Source: Anthonomus grandis grandis
Taxonomy: Eukaryota; Arthropoda; Insecta; Coleoptera; Curculionidae
DNA: 64,000 nucleotides
Reading direction: 5' to 3'
Assembly (NCBI RefSeq): GCF_022605725.1
Contig: NC_065547.1
Location: 23,601,167-23,665,166, forward strand
Shown: piece after piece, positions 1 through 11,609 of the stretch
Layout of the letters: every line of letters begins with the position of its first letter
How positions within the stretch are numbered: position 1 is the stretch's first letter
Position numbers and translations under genes: made by a program
Notes under the pieces: model-generated
What the model saw: the letters and a program-made list of their open reading frames with translations, nothing else
The model's database searches: none
Told to the model about the DNA's origin: nothing

Positions 1-1804
1 TCATCCCTATGACTTAATTTTTAAGAGACCGAGGGCGAAGGTGACGAACAGTAGTGTTCTTATTTAGCAACGTGCATTTTATCTCAATTTTGGAAATTAT
101 TAATTAAATATTATTCGTGAACATTTTGGTTAAAATAAATTTGCGTCTTTCTTAAAAATTTACAATAATTTAATATAATTCGCTTAAACATTAGTTAATT
201 ATGAAACATTTTACTGTATTTAATTATACTATTAAATTATAAAAAAGTACATATACACATATAAAACATTTTGAAGAAGGGAAGAGAAGTTACAAAAAAG
301 ATAAGTATTTAGTAGGTTTCGGCAGTAGATTTAAGTATCGAAACTTTTGGTTTAAATTAGGTGTTTTCATTTAATAAATAGGTTGTTCGTTCTTTTGAAT
401 ATTAATATTCAAAATAAAGTTGAGTAGAATACTGAAAAGAAGAAATGAGCTCAGAGGTCGACAGATAAAACCTCAGCACCTAAGTATATAAAAAAATCTA
501 TTAAACCTCGAGTAAATTATTGAATTTTAGATTTATTGACCTTAGATTTCTTATAAATATGAAAATAAGTCTATTTTCTTGTTCATTTCAATAATTGAGC
601 GTATCAGATAGTATTTTCTATATTGATATTTACCATTATAGTGACGTACCCAAGAAAGTGACTTATTAAACATAAATTCCAAATTTTTCACATGAACAAA
701 ATGTTTGTCGCTATTTTGTCATTAAATCTTTCTGAGATACCCTATATACATACACAATTTATATTGTGCGTCTTACAATGAAATTATCAATGTAAATATG
801 TGCCGTACGCTTCTGTTAATAAATGAATAATTTGCCTTATTGTAAACAAAATTTAACAAATAAATAATAACAAAGTTAGTAAGATAATAAAAACAAAGAT
901 ACTAACACAATACAAAATATACATAAAAATATAAATCTTTGTTCAATAAAATAAAATGATACGTGGTTAAAATAGAAATACACTACAGATAGAAAAAGTC
1001 AAAAATTTAAACAAAATAATATTTAAAACGTTCAATATTAGTAAATAAAAAGGAGGGTTTCAAAGTGATTTCATAGCCTTGAGAAATTGATTGTGTGGGC
1101 ACTTTCATTTGCATTGTACATTATACTTTTAACCAGCTCTGAACGTGGGGTTGGAAGACATAGATGCTTGAAAGTCTCAAAAACATCACAGATTTAAGAA
1201 CGTCTAAACTGGTGATATAAAGTACAAAACATTCCAATGTATTTTTTTATGATAAGACTATTATAAGCACCAAAGTTTTGAATTGCACCACAATTTACTG
1301 ATGACTAGGTCATATGTTTTATGTAGTGCCTTAACATCCGGATTGCTCAAAGTAAAACTTTAATCTTTACTCTCTCGAAAATTGTTATACGTTAAAACTG
1401 ATGATGGTTTATCAACCGACATTGAGACAGGCCTAGAGGTACGATAGGATTCCCACTATGGCTTAATTTTGTTTTTTCTATTTAGTAATGACGTCAGTTC
1501 TTTTATTGATTCCAAATATCTTATGTTTAAAGCCGATGAAATTAAAGTTTTCAAATTGATTTCATCCGTCCTAGGTTCTTGAAGGTTCTTCGACTCCTGG
1601 AAGATTTAGGTCATTTATAATAACGGTCCAACTTTGAATGCGTTGTGAAATTGCACGTTCCTTGTAGTCATTTGTTACGTTCTTCTCTTTATGTGTTCAA
1701 TTCGCTTCTGGTTCCTCAATAATGATCGTGTTCTGGTTAGTCACTTAACATTGTTATATAATATACCCGTAACTTATACCTGTTTAGCCTAAATTTCCTC
1801 CAAC
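1..1804. other. AT-rich non-coding stretch
   Basis: No coding region, RNA gene or delimited repeat could be supported here on either strand. The sequence is AT-rich with scattered stops in all frames, as expected for insect intergenic or intronic DNA or very old repeats. Confidence 0.5.
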
Positions 1805-1806
1805 TA

Positions 1807-2697
1807 TAATGCTTTCATTTCAGAATAAACCACCCTTAATAAATTCTTAAAAAGAAAACCGTTAATCTGGATATACACGAGGACGTTTAATTTTATACTT
1901 GGCAAAGTTCAAAGTTCAATCAATCATCTCCTCACGTCCAGCTAATCTCACTTTGATATGTCAAATGGGAACCTTCATCGTGTGATACATCATTGTAAGC
2001 AGAATTAAAATGTCTATTCATTTTATCGACGTCATACTTTGGTATGTCAAGTGGCTATCGTATAGTGTAATACATCATTTTAAAGGGCGTACAATCTATC
2101 ATCCGACGTTGTATACCAGATGTAAGTTTACAGACCTATAAACAGTACGATTCTAAAAAGGTGTTTAAAAAATAAATAATTTAATCAGTTGACAGAAGTT
2201 ATTTTATTAAGTGCTCAAAATGTTTTCCGTTATTTGCGAGAAACTCCTCAAACTCCTCACGAACATTGCCAAATGTTTGTCCGATAAGATCTCTACATTC
2301 GAAAGTATTTCAATATTTTGTTTTTTTTTAGTTTGGTGAGATAAGATATTGTCTGCCTATTAAAATGATGTATCACACTTATGGTAGCCATTTGACAACA
2401 AAAATTTAAGGTCGATAAAATATTCATTATTTCCAGATATTTCTAATCACTATTACCTAGTGCGTAAACCGTTTAAATTGTTTTTGGTACTGTTGAATAG
2501 ACATGTTAATGGTGCTTACGATGATGTGTCACATGACGGGGGTACCCATTTGTTATATCGAAGTGAGGTTAGCTGGAGGTGAGAAGGTGATTGACAGAAC
2601 TTTGTCAAATATAAATTTAAACGTCTCCCTGTACATCTAGATTGACGTGTTTTTTAAGGAGTTATTAAGGATTTTTGGTTTTGAAATGAAAGCACTG
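1807..2697. mobile_element. Mariner-derived long-TIR MITE, copy 1
   Basis: The outer ends are inverted copies of each other: the left starts near TGCTTTCATTTC and the right ends GAAATGAAAGCACTG, with TA on both sides as expected for Tc1/mariner insertions. Each arm carries a repeated subterminal block containing GTGATACATCAT. The centre (about 2190-2240) reads on the minus strand as the end of a mariner transposase (NNGKHFEHLIK then stop), so this looks like an internally deleted mariner relative. A 532 bp relative lies at 24780-25311. No complete transposase is present, so it would need an enzyme supplied in trans. Confidence 0.75.
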
Positions 2698-2811
2698 TAT
2701 AATGATCCAATGATTGTGATGCGAACACGTTATAATAATACTGGTAGTCAGATTGATTTTACATTTTGGGCAGTTTAGGGTCAATATTTTAATTTATGAT
2801 TGAACTTTTGC

Positions 2812-2836
2812 TTAATAATAATAATAATAATAATAA
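2812..2836. repeat. (TAA)n array at 5' edge of R4/Dong copy A
   Basis: About eight TAA units stand directly before the first recognisable retrotransposon sequence. R4-clade elements of the Dong type insert into TAA repeats, so this is read as target-site sequence. Confidence 0.8.
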
Positions 2837-2840
2837 ACTC

Positions 2841-3685
2841 ATAATGTCGAAGCACCCTCTTGGATACAAAAAGAGATTGACAGAATGGAAGAACTAAGAC
2901 CAATGGACGAGCCGATAATATCTCTTGAGCGGTTGAGGCAGATAGTGGAGACTTCCTTCAACTGGAAAGCAGCTGGTCACGACCGAATTCATAACTTTTG
3001 GTAGAAACGGTTTAAATGCACTCATACACATTTAGCTAGTCATTTTAACAGATTTTTGCAGGAACCAACCACAATACCAACTTACATTGCGCAAGGACTA
3101 ACATATTTGTTGCCAAAAGGTAACGATACCGAAAATCCTGCAAAATATAGGCCTATCACCTGCCTGCCTACAATCTATAAACTGCTTACAGCATGCATTG
3201 CAAAAATAATTTATAAGCACTGCGAAGACCACGGAATTATCGCTCTAGAACAAAAGGGCTGCATTAAGAGGTCTCAAGGATGTAAAGAACAGTTACTTAT
3301 AGACACTGTAATTATGGAACAAGCAATACAGAAGCAGAGAAACTTATACACCGCCTTTATAGATTACCGTAAGGCTTTCGATACCGTTCCACACACTTGG
3401 CTGCTTAAGGTCCTTGAGATTTATAAAGTCACTCCACCGCTTATCAATTTATTAAAACATATGATGGGTTTCTGGACCACACAGTTCAATCTTAACTGCA
3501 GAAATGAAACTTTAGCGATTGAGCCTATTAAAATACAACAAGGCCTTTTCCAGGGAGATTCCTTGAGTTCCCTCTGGTTTTGTCTGGTTTTGAATCCCCT
3601 CTCCCATATGATTAATCAAAGTCAACATAGATTTACCGTTAAAGATAACAGGGAAAACCTATATAATATTACACATCTAATGTAA
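2841..3685 (+). pseudogene. R4/Dong reverse transcriptase, N-terminal part
   Basis: Translation gives the conserved RT opening PAKYRPITCLPTIYKLLTA, then AFIDYRKAFDTVPH (first catalytic Asp region) and QQGLFQGDSLSSLWFCL. The frame also runs upstream from 2841 with NWKAAGHDRIHNFW and one stop before position 3056, so the domain starts earlier than the long open stretch. It ends at LYNITHLM followed by a stop, exactly where the Y-x-DD box should follow. That box is present in copy B at about 4700. The loss looks like an internal deletion. Confidence 0.8.
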
Positions 3686-3820
3686 ATGATCTCATGAATC
3701 TAATGCCGAACATGTTGATTATGAAACGTCGAACTACTGGTTGACTCGTGTAGTTATTTCCTGAAACTGAAGGCTTTATGATGGCTATATAAGACCAAGA
3801 AAGTTATAAGAAATTACCTT

Positions 3821-4276
3821 AAGTACAATACCAAAGATGAGAAAGTAATCCACGATCGATGTAGAAAATGCCTGCGCGTACCGGAGACAATTCAACATAT
3901 AACATCAGGATGCACATCTCTATCAGTTGCTGAATATCTGCACCGACATAACTATGTGGCAATAATTATTCATCAAGAACTGGCAAAACTTTATCATTTA
4001 ATTGGCGAAACTTGCCCCTATTACCAGTACAAACCAAAAACTGTACTTGAAAATGACGACTTTCGCCTCTACTGGGACAGAACTGTTTTGACCGATAGGA
4101 CGCTGACTTCAAACAGAACAGATATAATCTTAATAAACCAAGCCCAAAAGAAAACCTTTCTAATTGAAATAGCAGTACCAAATACCAATAATGTCCTAGA
4201 AACGACACACACTAAGCTTGCTGCGTATTTAGCATCATCTAGATCACGAGATAAAACAACAATGGAGGCAAGATAA
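3821..4276 (+). pseudogene. R4/Dong CCHC zinc finger and restriction-like endonuclease
   Basis: The stretch starts with a C-x2-C-x8-H-x4-C finger at about 3860-3915 (residues CRKC...HITSGC), followed by YWDRTVLTDRTL and NRTDIILINQAQKKTFLIEI. The latter is the PD-(D/E)xK-like endonuclease core that in other copies reads NRPD; here the proline is a threonine. In the family this nuclease nicks the target to prime reverse transcription. The frame is open from the finger to position 4276 but is not joined to an intact RT. Confidence is high for family, low for any activity. Confidence 0.8.
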
Positions 4277-4505
4277 TCTATATATACTCCCTCTAGTTAT
4301 TTCATCCACTGGAATTGTCCCTTTAACACTGTCCAAAAACCTTAACGCATTGGGTCTTTCCTCCTGGATGATTGTCACTATACAGAAATCTGTTATACTG
4401 AATACATGCAACATTTTTCGAAAGTTCCTAAATCTACCATAGCGAAATTCATCTTGCCTTCAGGCCGATGAAATTGACAACACCGCTATCAGCGAGCTAA
4501 AACAG

Positions 4506-4534
4506 GATAATAATAACAATAATAATAATAATAA
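4506..4534. repeat. (TAA)n array at 3' end of R4/Dong copy A
   Basis: TAA units with one AAC interruption follow the element's 3' end. With the array at 2812 it brackets copy A. Confidence 0.75.
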
Positions 4535-4635
4535 ATTAAATAAATCATAAAAATCTCCAGAGGAATTTCTTCAAGCGATTCTTTGTCATCAAAATGATTC
4601 TGCCTAGCACTGAATCCTTTAACTGCACTGCTTAG

Positions 4636-5660
4636 TAATACAAATATTGGATACAGGCCCAATACAAATAGGAATCATAAGTTATACTATGTGTTGTACG
4701 TTGATGATTTAAAACCTTACGGAGAGAGTGCACTATACTTTTTAATTAAAATTAATATATGATAACTTGGATTTGATAAGTGCCTCATTGGTATCAAGAA
4801 AGGCGAACTAGATAACCAATAGACCAGTTTCAGGATATTGAAAATATGCAACTATAATATACTTATAAATATTTGGAAATGCTGCAAAACCAACGTATTG
4901 TACGCAACTTAAAGAAAAATTCCAAAAAATGAAACAAGAAAGTAGTCAAGATTCTAAATACCAAACTCTTCGCTAAAAATGAAATCCCTACCCTGAACAT
5001 TTCGGCAGTACCTTAACTGACCTATACTTTCGGGATTTTAAAAGGGTCCGATACTAATCTAAATGCGCTAGTAGAACAATACACCGAATACTGACCAAGT
5101 TTCGATATCTACATACGAATGCATCGACAAAAATACTGTATTTATTGCGTAACAAAGGATGTTATGATGATTACAAGTTATGCAAAATCCAAAAGAATAG
5201 ACTGACGCAACGACTCTTTGAATACAATGATTTATTAATATCCATTTTATATATATCCAATTTTGAAATTAACAAGCAAGCTTCACATACAAACTTCCGG
5301 ATATTGAAAGAAGTCTTTTTGAAACCTATTAAAACCACAAACAGTTTCAAAGACAGTCACAGTGATACTTAGATCAGCCCATAACAGTCAACTGACAATA
5401 ACGAATAACATATATACAATACAATAAACCGGACACCGTCATTATTGACGGAAACAGGTAAATTGATTTTATTATCGATGTAGCATTGTCATTGACTCAC
5501 AATCTTAGCAAAATATAAACGGAATCACAACACAGATGCATAAGGCAGTAATACTCCGAAACTGTCATATAGTCCGAAAATTCCTGAATGGGAGAAAGCG
5601 GAGTGTTTTTTTACCAGGATACCAAGAAAACAGCCGAAGAAGTTGAAAAGATACAAAGAA
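4636..5660 (+). pseudogene. R4/Dong-type retrotransposon, copy B (heavily decayed)
   Basis: The reading is broken by many stops and shifts, but family motifs survive in order. YYVLYVDDLKPYGES near 4690-4735 is the catalytic RT box; GFDKCLIGIKKGEL follows near 4770; LFAKNEIPTLNISAVP lies near 4970-5010. Near 5430-5500 there is a decayed endonuclease core (DTVIIDGNR then FIIDVALSLTHNLS). An AT-rich patch with TAA units follows at about 5660. It is older than copy A by its stop density. Confidence 0.65.
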
Positions 5661-6359
5661 AAATATCAATAATATTATTAATAATAATTTTTTAAGGAAA
5701 TTCAGGAAGAAATATTCAATCAGACTTAAGAAGACTAGACAGACTCTTAAACTAAAAGCTGTCTGGCAGAATCGCCAATCTATTCATAATATCCTTTAGA
5801 ATGGTTTGGACTGCTGACAGGACTCGAAGACTGCTAATAAAATTTAGGCACTTTCATACTCATCCATGAATTATATCTTTTGGAACGAAGTTAACAAATA
5901 TTAAAAATGTTTTCCTTGGCATGAAGGCATAGATAATATATCGAATTTTAACTAGCAAGTTTACTAATGGCCTTAGTAATGACAGAGGATAAAAGCTTTA
6001 GACCTCTAAAAATTTAAGTCAACTTAACCGCATAGTTGAAAATAATTCTACAAAAGATCGTTTCAGAGTGGTCGTAAAGAGTGATACCGTTAACTATTAC
6101 ACATAAAAAAGTTGACAAAAAAGCGCCTTTATTGTGGATGGCACAGAGAAAACTTGCTATTCAGGGTTCTCTAGTGTTATGCGGACGCGGAACTACGAAA
6201 ATATTATTTAGGGGCTATTAATGGTTGATAAATGCAGAAAAGGTTCAACAGTGGGTGAAACTATAAAGCATAATATGGGTGGTTGCCCTGTATTGTTAGA
6301 CAACGTATATTTAAGAAGAGACAATCGAGATAATCACCTTATTACCTTCCTCCATTATT
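5661..6359. other. No supported gene; possible R4/Dong debris
   Basis: Sits between two R4/Dong endonuclease relics and may be remnants of them, but no motif could be placed with confidence. Confidence 0.3.
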
Positions 6360-6625
6360 ATTTACCAGCAACTATTATTAAAGCATGAACTTTTGGAGGA
6401 AACGACATCATCAATATATTATTGTGTTGGGATAGACCAATCTCTACTAAACGAAGGGTCAACTTTAATAAGCCTGATATTATGTTGATTAATAATGCCA
6501 ATAACATAGTAAGCATCATCGACATCTCACTGTCTTTATCTTATAACGTAAGAAAAATATCAAAAACAAACTTGAAAATTCAAGAGGGATATCATTGGAC
6601 CATTCCTAATATTAGTAGATAGAAA
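6360..6625 (+). pseudogene. R4/Dong-type endonuclease relic, copy C
   Basis: Residues CWDRPISTKRRVNFNKPDIM followed by LINNANNIVSIIDISLSLSY match the endonuclease core layout of the neighbouring copies (W-D-R-x-I, then KPD, then a D in IIDIS). Only this C-terminal part is readable. The alternating KPD/IDIS wording is closer to copy B than to copies A, D and E, so two subfamilies may be present. Confidence 0.6.
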
Positions 6626-7700
6626 CATCACTTACAAAGAAATTCTTTAAAATTTGAAGATGTATTGTTTTTTATTTTTGAATTAGTGCGGAGAGCTGTA
6701 ATTTTGCAGACCTGCCACATAGTTAGAATATGTTTGGCCTAGAACAGATAAAAAAAATTGTATTAATATTACAATGAGATTTTACGTTATAGCTTATATA
6801 TTATGCGATTTTTGTTTGTTATAAACCAAATAAATAATACTTAAAAAAGTTTTAATCAGTCAGACTGGCAGGGAGAAGATGAGTCCTCAAACGGATATAA
6901 TGATACTATTGCATATATCCATAAATATTTTTAATTAATGAAAAATTTTAAGTAACACGTAGTTATTAAACAAAAACGTAATATGTAGGAGAGTTTAAAA
7001 ATGCAATTACCTTTAAAAATCCAATTACTGTAATTAAGGGTTCTTAATAAACTTTAAAATAATTGGTTGCATTTTTAATGATAATTAATTATTTTTTGAT
7101 CAGTGATAAATTACTTACTTTTTAATGACAGAAATCCATGGCATACGCTTTAGAATTATTATGTGAAACTGTGATAGGAAGTCGTGTATTAAAATTCTAA
7201 AAAATACTTCATCTAAATAGAATCTGAATATAGGGGTTCCACAGAACTTTTTCCTTTAGAATAAAAGACTACTTTTATTCTATGTTGCACAATTTGTGGA
7301 TGATTCAGCTTTGATTGTAGATGGACAGAGTTTTCAGCAAGTAAATGTTAAATGTAAAATGTGAATTAGTATACCCTGTATACATAGTATACCCTGTATA
7401 CTATGCTGCTCTTAGTTTAAAATTCTATTTCAAAAAGATCTTTGAAATTCTATGATCATTTGTCTTGAAGAAGTGTGTTATAAAGAATTTATTCTTCCAG
7501 TATCTTCTATACCATATAGAAAATATGCATTGGCCACATTTGTGTTTTTCTAGCCACAGTTTTTGGGTTTTAAGGTTGGCTGACAGTGTCAATTTTACCT
7601 TTAGAGTTGTGAACTTATCTTTATCTCAGGTGTAAACAATAAAATAAAATACTTAATTAATCCTGGTTCGGTCGGAAAATCTAAGAAGGGTGGAAAACGA
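6626..7700. other. AT-rich non-coding stretch
   Basis: No gene or delimited element seen. The only structured site is the doubled GTATACCCTGTATAC motif at 7369-7403. Confidence 0.4.
7369..7403. repeat. Two tandem GTATACCCTGTATAC units
   Basis: The 15-base near-palindrome GTATACCCTGTATAC occurs twice, separated by three bases. CCCTGTATA is also the terminal motif of several TA-flanked elements in this window, so this may be the scar of elements that inserted and left, or two abutting element ends. Confidence 0.5.
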
Positions 7701-8999
7701 TTCAATAAAATATCGATAATTTAAATTTTTTAAATTTATCATGCAATGGGCCCAAAAAAGATGACAAAAACCAACCTACAGTTATATGCCGATAACAACA
7801 GTTCACATTAAAAACTAGTACCAGTCGCATAAACTCAACAAGAGTCCCTATTCAAAAACCGTCCCTTTTAAAAAATGTTCCAATAGCGCTTTCCCCTTTA
7901 TTCGACAGTTCGACTTTACTCCACAACAGGAATTATCCAAACATATGCAGGGACTTACTCAACAGTGCTACTCTCTCTGCTCCATCAGAATTCACTTTTA
8001 ACTTTAAATAATTCGTCAACGGTGAACACTCACAAATCTTTAAATCAACTCTTTAAATCACACCAACCGGCCTTCATCCCTCGATTACTTGAGCTCGACT
8101 GCATCTCTCCTCTCTCCCCCTGGTTCATCAACGTCGCGCATTGGTTGATTGAGTCAACAGGCTACTTTTGGATTTCTAGGAACCCTTCACTGGCGCGCGG
8201 TCTGGTTAGGCGAAAGTTTGGCTTATACAAAATATGTATGGGTAATAACTATACTGGTCCATTACTAAGTAAAAGTAATATTGTTTCAGGCTTGCTGGTG
8301 AGTATATTATCGTCATCATGTAACTAATTGGAATGAAGTTCTCAGTAACGTCTCGGTAAATGTACTTTATTTGATAAACTTCGTATTACATATAAGTATA
8401 TACTGTATAAGTATAACTGGAAAACTGTGCAATAAAAAAATCTTCTTTTTGTTCTTAGTTGACCATCATGTGAAATAATGAAGTCATAAAATAATATTTA
8501 ATACTTCGAATAACCATCTGAAAATATACTTAAAGCTGTAAATATTCTAATAAATTGTATGGTTTTTTGTATTATTAATTTTTTAAAGATAATATTTCAA
8601 TAAAATAGAGTACAAATAATTAACCCTTGGACTTTATAAATATTAATAATATATAATTTAAATAGAAACGATGACCGTACATGCAGTTTGTCTGGAGCCT
8701 TTGGTCCCAGATTATAATGCTCATCGTCCACGCAGTTTATGTGATACCACTTACTGGAAGCCACTTTCTCGAGGCTTTTATAACTGAGTTAGAATATGTT
8801 GTAATGATGCTTTCCTAAGTTTATGAAACTAATAAATCATTAAATTTGCAAAGAATTACAATATTTTTAATATTGGTAAGACGAACAATAATAACTGACT
8901 CAACAAAGAATTTAGCGAAATCTGAAGAGTAAACTGAGGACACTTCTCTGAGAAAAAATATAATCAAAAAGAAATTGTATGCATTCTACATATGCCCAA
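7701..8999. other. Unassigned stretch with a GC-richer island at about 7820-8240
   Basis: A frame of 120 codons is open at 7965-8327 on the plus strand, but its composition is not convincing as protein and no domain was recognised. The higher GC content than the surroundings suggests a repeat terminus or an untranslated exon. The remainder is AT-rich with nothing seen. Confidence 0.3.
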
Positions 9000-9639
9000 T
9001 ATTCAATATGAAGGATCTTACTTCGGTACGGGGTTACTTTACGCATTTTCTCGATGTGCTGGTTAAGGATGTTCTAGAGCAATAACACCAGCACTGGATC
9101 GATTGCTTCACATGCAAACTATTGAGAAATCATTAGGCAACAGTTAGAAACTTAGTCCTAGTCATAGTAGATATAAATTAGTGTTCCGACAGGATTGGAA
9201 ACCGACGTAAAGAAAATTACTCAATATCAAGAAAAGCAGCAGCTAGTCCACGGCTCCACAAGGCAACATTATACGGCAAGATTAACATTTGCCAGAGAAT
9301 ATATCAAATGGACCGGTAATCACCGAACTACAGAGTGACAATATTACTTACTAACTGCAAGTGTTCCGGATCATCTACAGTATCTAGCATGCGGAGGTAG
9401 TTTCTTAAGTGACAATGTTGTAATGGGTAAAAGACCCGTCATTAGCCGAAACTCTTTAAGCGCATAGTTGTTTAGTAAAACAGGCAGAGGGTCTATCTAT
9501 GTGTGCCTTAGGCTATCTCATGTCACGTGCTTTCATCCATCTCCACAGGGTCTCTCATTCAGACTTTTCATCACTAATAATATATGATAATAAGCTGTCC
9601 ATATACCATAGCACCGAGTAAGAAAAAATGCAAGCTTGG

Positions 9640-10559
9640 ATGGGAAAACCACTACATAGAAAGCATATTCATAAGGTTCAACAAGAGTATGTCGACATAG
9701 CGGTGTCGAACTACCGGTTGACTTCGGGACAACTTTTTCCCGAAACTGAAGAGTTTCTTGTGGCTATCCAAGATCAAGCAATTCCAACAAGAAGTTAATT
9801 AAAGTTTGTCGTAGATGACCCGACGATACAAAATAACAGATGCAGGTATGGATGTGAGACAACGGAGTCTATTCAGTATGTGACTGGTGGATGTCAAACT
9901 TTTGGACTAACGGAATATAAAGCACGACATGATTTAGTCGCAAAGATACTGCATGAAGAGCTCGCAGAAAAACTAACCCTCTTATCAGCAGCCAAGGTAT
10001 CATATTATAGCTATAAACCGAAACCAATTTTTGAAAATGGGATCGCACTGTACTTACAGACCAACGAGTAAGTAACAATAGACCTGACCTAATACTAATC
10101 ATTCGCTATCAATCACTTATTGATGTAGCTACTCCTAATAATAACAACCTAAGAGCGAAACATAATGAAAATATTATTAAGTACAAGGATCTAGAACAAA
10201 AGAAATAAAGACAATGGGAAATGAGAGAAGTGCGGACAGTTCCAATTATCGTGTCATCAACCGAAGTAATACCAAAGAGTCTTATAGAAAACATCTATAA
10301 GCTAATGCAGAAGTCGACGCTATTATCCACATCTCGAATCGTCAGAAAGTTCATTGGACACGCAGATAACGTCAACTAGTTTAAGAAAGATATCATATAA
10401 TTTTAGTTTATGTGAATTATGTGAAAATAAAGGTAAAGAACAGAGTCCGATAACATGGGTCCTTTACTCCATCAGAGCGTCATCCTTCTAATATCTGGGA
10501 TAAGTGAATGTTCCCCCTTCTCCAGGGGGAAGTGCGAATGCCATTTAGCCTGAAATCTT
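9640..10559 (+). pseudogene. R4/Dong-type retrotransposon, copy D (3' part)
   Basis: A readable stretch includes NYRLTSGQLFPETEEFLVAI, a finger CRYGC...YVTGGC at about 9845-9893, HEELAEKLTLLSAAKVSYYS, then WDRTVLTDQRVSNNRPDLIL and SLIDVATPNNNNLRAKHNEN at about 10037-10165. These are the CCHC finger and the RPD...D endonuclease core. A frameshift near 10030-10040 splits finger and nuclease, and a stop follows near 10206. The copy ends with a structured 3' UTR directly abutting a (TAA)n array. Weak RT-side debris may extend back to about 9000. Confidence 0.75.
10490..10556 (+). promoter_or_regulatory. Conserved R4/Dong 3' UTR block with hairpin
   Basis: The last bases before the TAA array share TATCTGGGATRAGTRAATG and a following CCCC block with copy E at 48693-48748. 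In this copy positions 10511-10531 form a perfect 7 bp stem (TTCCCCC and GGGGGAA) with a 7-base loop. Non-LTR retrotransposons use the 3' end of their RNA for recognition by their own RT, so this is a candidate recognition structure; that role is inferred. Confidence 0.55.
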
Positions 10560-10560
10560 C

Positions 10561-10630
<70 letters not shown>

Positions 10631-10643
10631 TAATAATAATAAT
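10560..10643. repeat. (TAA)n microsatellite
   Basis: About 28 TAA units with one TGA interruption. It is the 3' boundary of R4/Dong copy D. On the minus strand the right-hand flank reads TGTAATAAAAACTATTTATT, which looks like a polyadenylation-signal-bearing tail of a second TAA-tailed element pointing the other way. Confidence 0.85.
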
Positions 10644-10840
10644 AAATAGTTTTTATTACAATACAATACAAAAATACTTTTAGTTAGAAATTAATTCAAA
10701 TTTCAGCTTCATTTGTACGAAGGGATATAAAATTAAAATTAAAAAATAGAAAATACTAATATTTAAAATAACTATAAATATATAGTAATGCATTCACACT
10801 TAAAATAATAGATTTGACTACTTCAAAAAAACTATATATA

Positions 10841-10895
<55 letters not shown>

Positions 10896-11039
10896 GTTTT
10901 TATTACAATACAATACAAAAATACTTTTAGTTAGAAATTAATTAAAATTAAAATTAAAAAATAGAAAATACTAATATTTAAAATAACTATAAATATATAG
11001 TAATACATTCACACTTAAAATAATAGATTTGACTACTTC

Positions 11040-11047
<8 letters not shown>
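10644..11047. repeat. Two tandem copies of an AT-rich unit with TAA/AT cores
   Basis: The unit beginning AAATAGTTTTTATTACAATA occurs at 10644 and again at 10891. The second copy lacks about 25-30 bases found in the first after GAAATTAATT. Each unit ends in TTGACTACTTCAAAAAAA followed by an AT run. A shorter inverted piece (TTCTATTATTTTAAATGTTA) appears at about 11195-11215. Confidence 0.75.
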
Positions 11048-11104
<57 letters not shown>

Positions 11105-11232
11105 TTTTTTATATTTATATATTTATTTATATTATATATTTATTTATTATTAAATATATTAATATATATTTAAATTAATATATATATATATTTCTATTAT
11201 TTTAAATGTTAATGTATTACTATATATATATA
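11048..11232. repeat. (AT)n microsatellite and flank, insertion target
   Basis: A long AT run (about 11048-11099) followed by AT-rich sequence. Together with the AT run at 21811-21888 it appears to be one ancestral array split by two transposon insertions. Confidence 0.7.
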
Positions 11233-11563
11233 TGTTAGATTGTGGATTTCAAAAATAACTTTTTTAAAAAAACTTTTATTTCAAATTACAAAAATAAAAA
11301 CCGACATAGGTTTATCTTACGCTAAATACTTAATAATAATGATTATTGAGCTAACAAGCAATGGCTTTTTATACAAACAGAAAATGCTGACTATCATGAG
11401 AACAATAAGATAAGGTTCTTTCCACAGTCTTTTTAAACAAACAACAGCTAAGCATAAAAGTGCTACGTTTGCTTATTCCCGGAAACGCCTACGGATCTGG
11501 TTGAGACGGTAAACATGTGGGTTGGCCTTGGTATCGGGTTTCATGGTATATTCTTATCTAACA
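11233..11563 (-). repeat. 3' LTR of the errantivirus
   Basis: 331 bp, identical to the copy at 19071-19401 except for G versus A in TTACGCTAAA at about 11322. It contains a minus-strand AATAAA-type signal near 11270-11285. Confidence 0.95.
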
Positions 11564-11580
11564 GCTCCCCTTTTAAAAGA
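11564..11580 (-). promoter_or_regulatory. Polypurine tract
   Basis: Read on the minus strand the bases directly before the 3' LTR are AAAAGGGGAGC, the usual purine-rich primer for plus-strand DNA synthesis. Confidence 0.8.
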
Positions 11581-11609
11581 AAAGTTGGTGTTAATCTAAA
11601 CAGCAACTT

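Larger units (their letters stand above)
2837..4505 (+). mobile_element. R4/Dong-type non-LTR retrotransposon, copy A (5'-truncated, internally deleted)
   Basis: The element lies between two (TAA)n arrays. From left to right it holds the N-terminal half of a reverse transcriptase, a jump that removes the catalytic box of the polymerase, a CCHC zinc finger and a restriction-like endonuclease domain. This order (RT, CCHC, RLE) is that of the R2/R4 group of site-specific retrotransposons. It lacks the 5' end, as expected from incomplete target-primed reverse transcription. Copies at 4636, 6360, 9640 and 48190 are relatives. The copy is not functional. Confidence 0.8.

Noticed and set aside
7965..8327. 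120-codon plus-strand frame
   Set aside because: No domain, no splice signals tied to a gene, and unusual composition; kept only as an unassigned GC-richer island.
10480..10671. Minus-strand frame consisting mostly of tyrosines
   Set aside because: It is only the translation of the (TAA)n array; the same holds for 48632-48889 and for the IYIYIY frame at 21726-21971 over the AT array.
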